From Vibrio aestuarianus (GTDB lineage: Bacteria > Pseudomonadota > Gammaproteobacteria > Enterobacterales > Vibrionaceae): a stretch of 64,000 nucleotides of DNA. Location of the stretch: positions 1 to 64,000 of the forward strand of contig NZ_JAAZTU010000008.1 of NCBI RefSeq assembly GCF_012395185.1. The letters run 5' to 3'. The translations under genes were made by a program, and so were the position numbers. The notes beneath the pieces were generated by a model. It was given only the letters and a program-made list of their open reading frames with translations, was not told the origin of the DNA and made no database searches. This document shows positions 9,160-18,000 of this stretch, piece by piece; within the stretch, counting starts at the first letter, position 1; every line of letters begins with the position of its first letter.

Positions 9160-11361
9160 ATGGCACCAGCCGAATTTTCATTGAAGGAACGAGACCAAAA
9201 ACGACTGATTAAAGATCGTTTGTTTCGACTTGCAGTGAACATCGGCGGCATTAGTGTATTAGGCGCGCTAGTGCTGATTTTTGTCTATCTGGCTATGGTG
9301 GTTTTCCCGTTGTTTGGTAGCCCAAAAATTGAGAGTAATGTTGCACAATCTGCTGTGACGGCTGTTGATCCTCAGTTATTGTCGATTGATGAGTATGGTG
9401 AAAATGCCTTTATTTTTGACCATGATGGGCGAATGACGTTTTGGTCTCTCGATTCGAGTGATAACCGCGCTAAGTGGTCGCAGAGATTAGCGATTAAACC
9501 CGCTCTATTTTCTTCATCAACGGTTAATGATGGTTGGTTTGCAGTCGCTGATGCTAGCAATCGGGTTGTGGTAGTCCGTCCTCAATTTAACTCCCTACCA
9601 AGTAAGCAAGGCCGGCAGTTGACTCCTGATGTGGAATACTTGCCTTTGCCTGCCGAGCTGCTTCTCGCGAGTGACGATCAAGTCCTTGAGCGGTTTACGT
9701 TTGCCGTCGGAAGTGATGATGTATTTTTTGCTGCGTATACTGATACTGGACAAGTCACCATTCAATGGGGGGCAAGGCATTCAGCTCAGCTTTGGCAGCG
9801 TTTTACGTTCCCGGCTCAGTTTTCTGAGGTTGATCAGATGCTCTTTACGCCGGATGGAAAAACGCTTTATCTGCGTATGGGGTCAGACCTAGTAGTGGTG
9901 ACTCAGTCCGAGGGGAGTTATTCCGTACGAGAGATTGTCGATTTAAGTCAAGGCAATGAACAACATCAGGTTGTTCAACTAAACTTACTCTCAGGAGCCT
10001 ATTCTCTTTTGGCTACTCACCATGATGGCCGAGTATCACAGTGGTTTGATGTGTTACAAAATGGTGAGCGTAAGTTAACCCATATTAGGGAGTTTAAACT
10101 GGCTCCTCAGGTGCAATTTTTATTACCAGATAGTTATCGTAAAGGTTTTTATAGTTTTTACCCCAATGGCACCGTACAAAGCCACTATACGACGAGCGAA
10201 AAATTGGTGCTATTTGAGCGCGTGTATAACAAAGCGCCCCAATTAGCGGCGATGTCGAATAACGAGCTGTATTTGGTTACATTGAATGACCAACAGCTAA
10301 ATGTGGCAAAAATTGACAACGATTATCCAGAAATATCGTTTTCTTCGTTATGGCAAAAAGTCTGGTACGAGGGTTACCCACAACCTGAATACGTATGGCA
10401 ATCGACATCAGCAAATGATGAGTTTGAGGCTAAGTTTAGCCTAGTGCCGATTGCTTTTGGCACACTTAAAGCCGCAGCATATGCGATGTTGTTTGCCGTT
10501 CCTATCGCGGTACTGGGCGCGATCTATACTGCCTATTTTATGGCACCAAAAATGCGCCGCGTCGTTAAACCATCAATTGAATTGATGGAAGCGTTGCCAA
10601 CGGTGATTATTGGCTTTTTAGCGGGTCTTTGGTTTGCACCGCTTGTTGAGAGCCATTTAGCTGCGGTAGGGGCGTTAATGTTGGGTTTACCAATAGTTAT
10701 GTTGCTCGTTGGTATCATCTGGTACTTGTTGCCCAAAAGGTGGATTCGTCATTTCGCCAATGGTTGGCATGCGCTGATTTTAATTCCGGTATTGGTGCTC
10801 AGTGCTGCACTTATTTTTTCTCACAGTAGTCAAATAGAAATGTGGTTGTTCGATGGCGACATTCGAATTTACTTAGCGCAACATGAAATAGACTTTGATC
10901 AACGTAATGCTTTGGTTGTCGGATTCGCTATGGGCTTTGCGGTTATTCCTACGATTTTCACCATTGCAGAAGACGCTATTTTTTCTGTTCCCAAACATCT
11001 TTCTGATGGTTCATTGGCGTTAGGGGCGACCTCTTGGCAGACTTTAATCCATGTGGTGTTGCTAACGGCCAGCCCTGGCATTTTTTCTGCGATTATGATG
11101 GGACTAGGGCGTGCCGTGGGTGAAACGATGATTGTCTTAATGGCAACAGGAAATACGCCAATTTTAGACTGGAATATCTTGGAAGGAATGAGAACACTTT
11201 CAGCAACGATAGCGGTTGAATTGCCAGAATCTGAAGTGGGTAATAGTCACTATCGCTTACTATTTTTGGCAGCCTTATTATTATTTATCTTCACCTTTTT
11301 TGTGAATTCAGTAGCTGAATGGGTTAGACAGCGGTTGCGAGAAAAATATCGTGCCTTGTAA
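9160..11361 (+). CDS. pstC: Phosphate ABC transporter permease PstC, expanded form
   Basis: This encodes 733 residues, more than twice the ~320 of E. coli PstC. A first membrane helix (about 26-52) is followed by a ~375-residue extracytoplasmic domain. That domain is rich in beta-strand and WD-like repeats (FDHDGRMTFWSL, THHDGRVSQWFD). The normal permease core runs from about 428 to the end, with the ABC-binding loop in GRAVGETMIVLMA. It forms the membrane channel with PstA. The extra domain probably sits in the periplasm where PstS docks. A Pho box lies upstream. This expanded form is known in Vibrio and related genera; the domain's role is not known to me. Confidence 0.88.
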   Translation: MAPAEFSLKERDQKRLIKDRLFRLAVNIGGISVLGALVLIFVYLAMVVFPLFGSPKIESNVAQSAVTAVDPQLLSIDEYGENAFIFDHDGRMTFWSLDSSDNRAKWSQRLAIKPALFSSSTVNDGWFAVADASNRVVVVRPQFNSLPSKQGRQLTPDVEYLPLPAELLLASDDQVLERFTFAVGSDDVFFAAYTDTGQVTIQWGARHSAQLWQRFTFPAQFSEVDQMLFTPDGKTLYLRMGSDLVVVTQSEGSYSVREIVDLSQGNEQHQVVQLNLLSGAYSLLATHHDGRVSQWFDVLQNGERKLTHIREFKLAPQVQFLLPDSYRKGFYSFYPNGTVQSHYTTSEKLVLFERVYNKAPQLAAMSNNELYLVTLNDQQLNVAKIDNDYPEISFSSLWQKVWYEGYPQPEYVWQSTSANDEFEAKFSLVPIAFGTLKAAAYAMLFAVPIAVLGAIYTAYFMAPKMRRVVKPSIELMEALPTVIIGFLAGLWFAPLVESHLAAVGALMLGLPIVMLLVGIIWYLLPKRWIRHFANGWHALILIPVLVLSAALIFSHSSQIEMWLFDGDIRIYLAQHEIDFDQRNALVVGFAMGFAVIPTIFTIAEDAIFSVPKHLSDGSLALGATSWQTLIHVVLLTASPGIFSAIMMGLGRAVGETMIVLMATGNTPILDWNILEGMRTLSATIAVELPESEVGNSHYRLLFLAALLLFIFTFFVNSVAEWVRQRLREKYRAL

Positions 11362-11384
11362 TCAATTAGGAATAACAATCCCGA

Positions 11385-13031
11385 ATGTTTAAGTGGATTA
11401 AATCAGGAGCACCTTGGATATGGTTAACGGGCGGAGCTGTCAGTCTCAGCCTGATTTCTGTTTTAGGGTTACTACTATTGATTGGTTGGAAAGGGTTGAC
11501 CTATTTCTGGCCTACACCGCTTTATCAGTGGCAAACCAGTGACGGTAAGAAACTTGTTGGGCAACTCTATTCTCAAGAACAGGTGCCGTTGACTCACCTG
11601 CGAGAGGTCAACATTGATTGGCCGCCAGAGGCATTAGTGTCTGGTGAGGTTAATCGTCTTAGTATTAAAGTGGCAAACCGAGAGTTAACTCATGCTGATT
11701 TTGTCTCTATTTTGGATGTCAAATTATCGAATAAGCAAAAGCCAAGCGGCTGGGCTGTGATCGAGCGTGTGCGTGATGGCCAGTTTTACGGCAAGCCGAT
11801 CGCCTATTTGCAAGCGAATGGCCAAGAAAGTTTAGATGCTCAAGCGCAGCTCGAGCAAGGAATGCATGATGCGTCTTTGTTGCGAGAAAAAATCGATAAT
11901 GTGATTACCGAGGAAATCCGTGTCATTGGTAATGCTGCTGAAAAATTGCGTTTAGAGAAGCGTCGTAAAGAGTTGAATGGGCAGTTAGATGAAACTTATC
12001 TTGCGCAATATAGGCAAAGAAAAGAGGATTTAGATAGCCAGTTGGTGCTCTCTGAGCAAAAGCTTGATGCATTGCGTGCTCAATTAAATCAACAATCATT
12101 GATTGTCGAAGATATGACCGGTAGCCGAGTCTATATTCCGTTGAGTCAGATCCTCGATATTTGGTATCCCAACGACATGGACTTGGGGCAAAAAGTCACT
12201 CAATGGGGAAAACAAGTTTGGGTATTTTTATCGCAAAGTCCGCGTGAATCTAACTCGGAAGGTGGTGTATTTCCTGCCATATTTGGTACGGTGTTTTTAG
12301 TGTTGATTATGTCAATCATTGTGATGCCACTCGGAGTGGTGGCTGCCATTTATCTGCATGAATACGCCAAAGATAATGCGTTCACTCGAGTTATTCGAGT
12401 AGCTGTCATAAACTTGGCAGGGGTTCCGTCGATTGTATATGGGGTGTTTGGTCTTGGTTTTTTTGTCTACACGATAGGTTCATCGATTGATGCACTGTTT
12501 TATGCCGAGCGTCTGCCCGCCCCAACTTTTGGCACACCAGGTTTATTGTGGTCGGCGTTAACCTTAGCCGTACTGACTTTACCGGTCGTGATAGTGACCA
12601 CTGAAGAAGGTTTAACAAGGATCCCGAGTTCTGTAAGGCATGGTTCCTTAGCTTTGGGTGCAACACAATTTGAAACCATTTGGCGGATTGTTTTACCGAT
12701 GGCAAGTCCAGCCATTATTACCGGCTTAATCCTTGCTATTGCAAGGGCTGCGGGTGAAGTGGCTCCATTGATGTTGGTTGGTGTGGTTAAATTGGCCTCC
12801 AGCTTACCCGTTGATGGCGAATTTCCATTTGTTCATCTAGAACGCAAGTTCATGCATTTAGGCTTTCATATTTATGATGTCGGTTTTCAAACTACCAATA
12901 TTGAGACTGCGCGGCCATTGGTTTACGCGACCTCCTTTTTACTCGTCACTGTTATTGTCGCGTTGAATTTAACTGCCATTAGTATTCGCAATAATTTGCG
13001 TGAGAAATACCGAACGTTGGGGCAAGATTAA
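11385..13031 (+). CDS. pstA: Phosphate ABC transporter permease PstA, expanded form
   Basis: This encodes 548 residues, against ~296 for E. coli PstA. After one membrane helix (about 12-34) comes a ~240-residue periplasmic segment. Residues ~148-242 of that segment look like a long coiled coil rich in Leu, Glu, Lys and Gln ([28 protein letters not shown]). The permease core starts near residue 290, and the ABC-contact loop is [14 protein letters not shown]. It pairs with PstC in the phosphate importer. It lies 23 bases after pstC, and only 2 bases separate its stop from pstB, which implies coupled translation. Confidence 0.88.
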   Translation: MFKWIKSGAPWIWLTGGAVSLSLISVLGLLLLIGWKGLTYFWPTPLYQWQTSDGKKLVGQLYSQEQVPLTHLREVNIDWPPEALVSGEVNRLSIKVANRELTHADFVSILDVKLSNKQKPSGWAVIERVRDGQFYGKPIAYLQANGQESLDAQAQLEQGMHDASLLREKIDNVITEEIRVIGNAAEKLRLEKRRKELNGQLDETYLAQYRQRKEDLDSQLVLSEQKLDALRAQLNQQSLIVEDMTGSRVYIPLSQILDIWYPNDMDLGQKVTQWGKQVWVFLSQSPRESNSEGGVFPAIFGTVFLVLIMSIIVMPLGVVAAIYLHEYAKDNAFTRVIRVAVINLAGVPSIVYGVFGLGFFVYTIGSSIDALFYAERLPAPTFGTPGLLWSALTLAVLTLPVVIVTTEEGLTRIPSSVRHGSLALGATQFETIWRIVLPMASPAIITGLILAIARAAGEVAPLMLVGVVKLASSLPVDGEFPFVHLERKFMHLGFHIYDVGFQTTNIETARPLVYATSFLLVTVIVALNLTAISIRNNLREKYRTLGQD

Positions 13032-13033
13032 GC

Positions 13034-13852
13034 ATGTTTTCCACCAATCAAACTTTGGGTTATCACGCCCCGTTAGATGTAAACAATTTGAGCGATAAGC
13101 AAACCGCGATAGCGATAGAAGGGCTCAACCTGTTTTACAAACAAACTCAAGCGTTGAGCAATATTTCAATGCGAATTCCTAAGGGGCAGGTGACTGCTTT
13201 CATTGGACCTTCTGGCTGTGGAAAGTCGACACTATTGCGTTGCATTAATCGTATGAACGATTTAGTCGAAGGGTGCCGAGTTGAAGGGCAAGTCAAGCTG
13301 CATGGTAAAAATGTGTATCATCCAGAAGTGGATGTGGCAACTTTACGTCGTCGTGTTGGGATGGTGTTCCAAAGACCTAACCCATTTCCTAAATCGATTT
13401 ATGAAAATGTGGTTTATGGATTGCGCCTGCAAGGGGTTAAAAATAGCCGAACCTTAGACGACGCGGTTGAACGAGCCTTACGTTCAGCTGCGTTATGGGA
13501 TGAAGTAAAACATCGATTGCATGAAAATGCCTTTGGGTTATCGGGTGGACAGCAGCAGCGTTTGGTCATTGCACGAGCGATAGCTATTGAACCAGAAGTG
13601 CTATTATTAGATGAACCAACATCGGCACTTGATCCTATCTCAACCTTGACTATCGAAGAGCTGATTAACGATCTGAAAACCAAATACACGGTCGTCATTG
13701 TTACCCACAACATGCAACAAGCGGCAAGGGTGAGCGATCATACGGCTTTTATCCATATGGGAAAATTGATTGAGTATGCGGATACGGACTCGATTTTTAC
13801 ATCACCATTGAAAAAACAGACCGAAGACTATATTACTGGTAGGTATGGTTAA
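13034..13852 (+). CDS. pstB: Phosphate ABC transporter ATP-binding protein PstB
   Basis: This encodes 272 residues, the ATPase of the phosphate importer on the cytoplasmic face. Walker A is GPSGCGKST, the Q-loop lies in [13 protein letters not shown], the signature is LSGGQQQR and Walker B is [12 protein letters not shown]. The switch His is in [11 protein letters not shown] ~30-residue N-terminal extension precedes the usual PstB start. PhoR is thought to read the transport state through PstB and PhoU. The start is two bases after the pstA stop. Confidence 0.96.
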   Translation: MFSTNQTLGYHAPLDVNNLSDKQTAIAIEGLNLFYKQTQALSNISMRIPKGQVTAFIGPSGCGKSTLLRCINRMNDLVEGCRVEGQVKLHGKNVYHPEVDVATLRRRVGMVFQRPNPFPKSIYENVVYGLRLQGVKNSRTLDDAVERALRSAALWDEVKHRLHENAFGLSGGQQQRLVIARAIAIEPEVLLLDEPTSALDPISTLTIEELINDLKTKYTVVIVTHNMQQAARVSDHTAFIHMGKLIEYADTDSIFTSPLKKQTEDYITGRYG

Positions 13853-13888
13853 TATTTTAATCAATAACGTATTTTAAAAGGAAGCATA

Positions 13889-14590
13889 ATGCAGCTAGGT
13901 CGCCACATTTCAGGAAAATTTAATGTTGAACTTGAGTCAATCCGTACTCATGTTTTAACCATGGGCGGGCTGGTGGAGCAACAACTTTCTTTTGCGATGC
14001 AGGCATTACATAAAGATGATGCTGACCTAGCTCGCAAGGTGGTTCGGGATGATCATAAAGTCAATGCATTAGAAGTTTCTATCGATGAAGCCTGCACGCG
14101 GATTATAGCTAAACGTCAACCGACAGCGAAAGATTTACGTTTAATTATGGCGATCATCAAAACCATTACTGATCTTGAGCGAATTGGTGATGTTGCGACT
14201 AAAATCGCCTACGTTGCGATTGAAAGCCCTTCAGTAAAAGAGAGCAAATTTCACGTTTCCCTGGAACCTTTATGTCGTCAAGCTATCGCGATGTTACATC
14301 AAGTGTTAGATGCATTTGCTCGAATGGATATTGAGTCAGCGGCAGAAGTGTACAAACTGGATGATAAATTAGACGCTGAATATGAAGCGGTCATTCGACA
14401 ATTGATGACCTACATGATGGAAGACCCGAAAAATATCCCACATATTTTGCAAGTGATGTGGTCGGCTCGCGCTATTGAGCGGGTTGGAGACCGTTGTCAA
14501 AATATCTGCGAATACATTATTTACTTTGTGAAAGGTAAAGATGTGCGGCATTTAGACAAGCAATCTATTGATGACTTACTTAAACCTTAA
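13889..14590 (+). CDS. phoU: Phosphate signalling regulator PhoU
   Basis: This encodes 233 residues of two similar three-helix bundles. The metal-binding motifs occur as [13 protein letters not shown] in the first bundle and [14 protein letters not shown] in the second, as in E. coli PhoU. It couples the Pst transporter to PhoR and represses the Pho response when phosphate is plentiful. It is the last gene of pstCAB-phoU, 36 bases after pstB, with an AAAGGAAG ribosome site. A terminator hairpin follows the stop directly. Confidence 0.96.
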   Translation: MQLGRHISGKFNVELESIRTHVLTMGGLVEQQLSFAMQALHKDDADLARKVVRDDHKVNALEVSIDEACTRIIAKRQPTAKDLRLIMAIIKTITDLERIGDVATKIAYVAIESPSVKESKFHVSLEPLCRQAIAMLHQVLDAFARMDIESAAEVYKLDDKLDAEYEAVIRQLMTYMMEDPKNIPHILQVMWSARAIERVGDRCQNICEYIIYFVKGKDVRHLDKQSIDDLLKP

Positions 14591-14617
14591 AAGGTGAAGA
14601 CTTTTCCTTCACCTTTT
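14589..14617. terminator. Terminator between phoU and cutC
   Basis: The perfect 11-bp arms AAAAGGTGAAG and CTTCACCTTTT enclose a 7-nt loop. The hairpin begins within the phoU stop codon. The symmetric A/T runs allow it to serve both convergent genes. Confidence 0.75.
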
Positions 14618-14635
14618 ATGCAAGACTTTACTCTG

Positions 14636-14684
14636 TTGCTAGTTGCTAGTTGCTAGTTGCTAGTTGCTAGTTGCTAATTGCTAA
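14636..14684. repeat. Tandem heptamer repeat (7 copies) at the cutC 3' end
   Basis: Five perfect copies of TTGCTAG (14636-14670) are followed by two copies of TTGCTAA (14671-14684). The array abuts the phoU terminator and runs into the cutC stop codon at 14681-14683. Seven-base units can slip during replication, so the copy number may differ between strains. Because the stop codon lies in the last unit, most length changes should leave the CutC protein unaltered. Confidence 0.95.
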
Positions 14685-15418
14685 CTGAGCTGACGTACGA
14701 CTTCTTGGAGTAACTCTACATCGGTGACTGGAATCAAGGTCTCATCGATAGAATCGTGTCCCATTTTTATCGCATTGGCGATCATGTCCATTTTACTGGC
14801 TCGGGTTGATTTACTCGATAGGTGAATTTCAGTAATGCCTGTTTCTTTGATCACCTCGCCAATATTACTCGCATTTAGCCCTGCGCCCGCCATGATAGAA
14901 AAGCGATCACCTGCAAGCTTCACCATTTCTGCAATTACAGATCTTCCACTATAAGCATTGGGTGCTAAACCTGAAGTAAGTATTCGCTCACATCCGAGAG
15001 AAGCAACATCTTCAATTGCTTGTTTATAGCTATGGCATTGGTCAATAGCGCGGTGAAAAGTACTACCTAAACCTTGCGCTGCTTTCATCATTTGTTGGCT
15101 AGCGTCAATATTAATGGTTCGATTTGGGTTCAAAATTCCAAAGACAATACCATTCAACCCTGCTTGTTTCGCCATTTCAATATCGATTAACATTGAGTCG
15201 ATATCGTCTTGATCGTAAAGGAAATCACCTTGGCGTGGGCGGATCATCGCATAAACGGGAATAGTTGAAATCTCAGCGGCCTTTTTCATCAAACCAAAAC
15301 TCGGTGTTAAGCCGCCTAAGGCCAGTGATGAACAGAGCTCAATACGGGTTGCACCACCTGCAATGGCATTGTGCAGTGATTCAATATTATCAATGCAGAC
15401 TTCAATTTGAGTATTCAT
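14681..15418 (-). CDS. cutC: CutC family protein (copper homeostasis)
   Basis: This encodes 245 residues of a TIM-barrel CutC protein. Family marks are the N-terminus [20 protein letters not shown] followed by [16 protein letters not shown]. Further marks are [21 protein letters not shown] and the [11 protein letters not shown] region. CutC was linked to copper tolerance in E. coli, but its biochemical activity is still unclear. The stop codon lies inside a heptamer tandem array. It is transcribed alone, convergent with phoU. Confidence 0.9.
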   Translation of the reverse strand: MNTQIEVCIDNIESLHNAIAGGATRIELCSSLALGGLTPSFGLMKKAAEISTIPVYAMIRPRQGDFLYDQDDIDSMLIDIEMAKQAGLNGIVFGILNPNRTINIDASQQMMKAAQGLGSTFHRAIDQCHSYKQAIEDVASLGCERILTSGLAPNAYSGRSVIAEMVKLAGDRFSIMAGAGLNASNIGEVIKETGITEIHLSSKSTRASKMDMIANAIKMGHDSIDETLIPVTDVELLQEVVRQLS

Positions 15419-15567
15419 AGCAAAGCTCTATTTGTAAAATTTATCCAATATTAGCAAGTAATTATACTGGAGTCTGTGTGAGGCAAGTGGGAAATAGGGG
15501 TAAAGTTTGCCAAGTAAACATACCTCATTTGTATAACAGTTTCTGCGCAGCATAATTTGACACATAA

Positions 15568-15596
15568 CAAAAAGCCCAAAGCAGTGCTTTGGGCTT
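15568..15596 (-). terminator. Terminator downstream of prx2
   Basis: The near-perfect 12-bp arms AAGCCCAAAGCA and TGCTTTGGGCTT meet almost directly. On the minus strand a run of T follows the stem. It lies ~97 bases after the peroxiredoxin stop codon. Confidence 0.7.
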
Positions 15597-15692
15597 GGAT
15601 AAGGACTTTACTTCTTAACTGATTGGCGATGCGTTTTACGCTTTATTATATGTCCAACCATTGACCCGAGTTGAGCGCGGGCTAAGGAGTAA

Positions 15693-16304
15693 TTATTTCT
15701 TGCCTAGGTCGTCTGAGTGCTCAGATAGGAATGCTGCAACACCTTTTGGAGATGCATCCATACCTGCTTTACCTTCTTCCCATTGTGCTGGGCACACTTC
15801 ACCGTTCTTTTGGTGGAAGTTTAGTGCGTCAACCATACGTAGCATTTCGTCGATATTACGGCCTAGTGGTAGGTCATTAACAACTTGGTGGCGTACTAGG
15901 CCATCTTCGTCGATTAGGAAAGAACCACGGAAAGCAACGCCTGCTTCTGGGTGCTCTACATCGTATGCTTTACAAACTTCATGCTTAACGTCAGCAACTA
16001 GAGGGTATTTAACTTGACCAATACCGCCATTCTCAACAGCAGTGTTACGCCATGCGTTGTGAGAGAACTGAGAATCGATAGAAACGCCGATTACTTCAAC
16101 GCCTTTAGCTTGGAAGTCTTCGAAACGCTTGTCAAAAGCGATTAGCTCTGATGGGCAAACGAAAGTGAAGTCTAGTGGGTAGAAGAAAACTACCGCTTTC
16201 TTACCTTTAGTAAATTCTGCGAAGTTGAAGCTATCAACGATTTCACCGTTACCAAGAACAGCTGCTGCAGTAAAATCAGGGGCTTTACGACCAACTAGTA
16301 CCAT
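15693..16304 (-). CDS. prx2: Typical 2-Cys peroxiredoxin (Prx2/AhpC-TSA family)
   Basis: This encodes 203 residues of a typical 2-Cys peroxiredoxin that reduces H2O2 and small organic peroxides in the cytosol. The peroxidatic Cys is in FYPLDFTFVCPSE and the resolving Cys in NGEVCPAQW. The FLIDEDGLVRH and GRNIDEMLR segments are also typical. It is divergent from oxyR2, the arrangement described for V. vulnificus prx2/oxyR2. The shared region has an OxyR-like half-site pair. The symbol rests on this context. It should be recycled by a thioredoxin- or glutaredoxin-type donor that is not visible here. Confidence 0.9.
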   Translation of the reverse strand: MVLVGRKAPDFTAAAVLGNGEIVDSFNFAEFTKGKKAVVFFYPLDFTFVCPSELIAFDKRFEDFQAKGVEVIGVSIDSQFSHNAWRNTAVENGGIGQVKYPLVADVKHEVCKAYDVEHPEAGVAFRGSFLIDEDGLVRHQVVNDLPLGRNIDEMLRMVDALNFHQKNGEVCPAQWEEGKAGMDASPKGVAAFLSEHSDDLGKK

Positions 16305-16382
16305 TTTTTTGCTCCTAAGAATTATGTTTAGTTCCGAACCGATAAGTTTGTTTCGGTTCAGTCCGTGTTTGAACGAGACAAA

Positions 16383-16397
16383 CTATAGTACAGATTG
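16383..16397. promoter_or_regulatory. Candidate OxyR2 site between prx2 and oxyR2
   Basis: CTAT-N7-ATTG (16383-16397) resembles the inner half of the OxyR pattern ATAG-N7-CTAT-N7-ATAG-N7-CTAT, with one mismatch. The outer elements are poorly conserved. It lies 79 bases upstream of prx2 and ~105 bases upstream of oxyR2. Confidence 0.3.
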
Positions 16398-16502
16398 TAG
16401 TATTGAAAAAAGCGAAATAAATAGATTAAGTTAATCGAAAAAAGCGATAAGCCTAGAATCGTTATCTATTAGACAGTAATGATATAAGATACTAATAAAA
16501 TT

Positions 16503-17408
16503 ATGAATAAATGGCCGAGTTTAAAGCAATTACATTATTTAGTGACACTTCATGAAACCCGACACTTTAGTGATGCGGCTGATAGATGCTTTGTTAGCCA
16601 ATCGACCCTTAGCAAAGGTATTCAAAACTTAGAAGAGTTAATTGGTTGTCCTTTATATGAAAAGAAAGACAAAAAAAGCCCTTTAGTATTTACTCATGCG
16701 GGTGAATTGGTGGTGAGTCAAGGGCGTGAGTTATTGGCAAAAGGCCAGGACTTGGTTGAGCTTGGTAAACTATGCCAAGGTGATGATATGCAAGGACAGC
16801 TTAAGTTGGGGTGTATTCCGACGATTGCTCCTTTTTTATTGTGCGATTTAGTGCAAGAGATAAACACGCATTTTCCAAAACTCAACTTATTGTTGCGAGA
16901 AGATACCACGGCTAATTTATTAACCGCATTGCGCCATGGTGAATTGGATGTGCTAATTTTGGCGCTGCCGATTGAGATAGGCAACATGGCCAGTCGAGTC
17001 GTTGGCAAAGATCCGTTTCGAATGGTTATCAGTCGTCATCAGGCTGACCGTATTCGGGTACCTATCAAATACGATGATCTACCTGATGAGTCAGTATTTT
17101 TACTTGAGAATGAACACTGTCTTACTGAACACGCCGTTTCAGCTTGTAAGCTAACAGACAAAGAGAAAATTAATCCTTTTACTGCGACCAGCTTGCATAC
17201 CTTGGTACAGATGGTCGCCAATGGCTTAGGCACTACCTTTATTCCGCAAATGGCCATCGACCATGGGTTGTTAGACAACCAAAACTTAGTGGTCGTTGAT
17301 CCTCCTGGCCAGCAGGCATACCGTGAAATTGGCTTAGTATGGCGGCCAAGTTCATCTCGAACTACGACTTTTAATCAATTAGCGGATGTGGTTTCAGCTC
17401 TGCTCTAG
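16503..17408 (+). CDS. oxyR2: OxyR2-type peroxide-sensing LysR regulator
   Basis: This encodes 301 residues, a LysR-family activator. The helix-turn-helix lies in about residues 18-50 (FSDAADRCFVSQSTLSKGI), followed by a peroxide-sensing effector domain. Redox cysteines are Cys206 and Cys215 in the run EHCLTEHAVSAC, the nine-residue spacing of the OxyR disulfide. Residue 204 is Glu. V. vulnificus OxyR2 has Cys206, Cys215 and Glu204 as I recall, and Glu204 is linked to its high H2O2 sensitivity. The neighbouring prx2 is its known target. A terminator follows. The start ATG has a weak ribosome site. Confidence 0.88.
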   Translation: MNKWPSLKQLHYLVTLHETRHFSDAADRCFVSQSTLSKGIQNLEELIGCPLYEKKDKKSPLVFTHAGELVVSQGRELLAKGQDLVELGKLCQGDDMQGQLKLGCIPTIAPFLLCDLVQEINTHFPKLNLLLREDTTANLLTALRHGELDVLILALPIEIGNMASRVVGKDPFRMVISRHQADRIRVPIKYDDLPDESVFLLENEHCLTEHAVSACKLTDKEKINPFTATSLHTLVQMVANGLGTTFIPQMAIDHGLLDNQNLVVVDPPGQQAYREIGLVWRPSSSRTTTFNQLADVVSALL

Positions 17409-17446
17409 CACTTAGTCTTAGCTCATGAAATGCGATAAATGACTTT

Positions 17447-17480
17447 AAGCTCACTGTTTTTAGTGGGCTTTTTAGTTTTT
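17447..17480 (+). terminator. oxyR2 terminator
   Basis: AAGCTCACT pairs with AGTGGGCTT (one G-U) around a GTTTTT loop. A T-rich tract containing two T runs follows. Confidence 0.7.
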
Positions 17481-17500
17481 TATTCTGTTGGTGTTTTTTG

Positions 17501-17520
17501 ACTTGTAAAATTTTACAAGT
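17501..17520. promoter_or_regulatory. Perfect 20-bp palindrome upstream of aceB
   Basis: ACTTGTAAAATTTTACAAGT is a perfect 20-bp palindrome, 480 bases before aceB and just after the oxyR2 terminator. It looks like a dimeric repressor operator. The inner TGTAA...TTACA resembles the HexR half-sites, but with one base less spacing than the HexR consensus I recall. Confidence 0.45.
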
Positions 17521-17701
17521 AATTCTTGTTGAAGATTTCATAAATTAAGAAAACTTCACAACCTCAATTTCACAGCTTTTGTCCGACGTGTTGTTTAAAT
17601 AAACGTCGAGTTAGGTTCTCCACTATTAATTAACACAATTGCTTATCCGCTTATCATTAATTCGAACGCCTGTTTAAAACGAATTCCATTTAAAAATTAT
17701 C

Positions 17702-17730
17702 TTGTAATTAAATAACGTAATTAATTACAA
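17702..17730. promoter_or_regulatory. HexR-like inverted repeat upstream of aceB
   Basis: The perfect 10-bp arms TTGTAATTAA (17702-17711) and TTAATTACAA (17721-17730) flank a 9-nt spacer. The left part, TGTAATTAAATAACG, matches 13 of 15 bases of the HexR consensus TGTAATTAAATTACA. HexR is known in Shewanella and Vibrio to regulate central carbon genes, including the glyoxylate shunt. The site lies 271 bases before aceB. The remaining sequence of this ~590-bp region is AT-rich with no ORF. Confidence 0.45.
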
Positions 17731-18000
17731 AAACGCAGCCAAAATCAATCAGTTGTTTCAAACGGAATAAAACTTCAAATTTAACCATTTGTTAACTTTT
17801 GATCTTTTACTCTAATTGCTGTTGGTGTAAGGTTTATTAAGGCTTTGTAAGACTTATGTCTAGTTTGGTTAGCCTTGAAATGTAACGTCATCTAAGACAA
17901 GGTATAAACAAAGAAAAGTTAAAGATGAACCCAAGAAAGCATTTGAATTTGTGGTTTTAAAGTTACAAATGTGGTCGACTAATTTTTAAGGAAGAAAGTT

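Noticed and set aside
9160..10440. PstC N-terminal region as a separate fused gene or assembly error
   Set aside because: The frame is continuous, the first membrane helix belongs to the permease topology, and PstA shows a parallel insertion.
14636..14684. Possible CRISPR-like array
   Set aside because: Units are seven bases with no spacers and no cas gene nearby; it is a simple tandem repeat.
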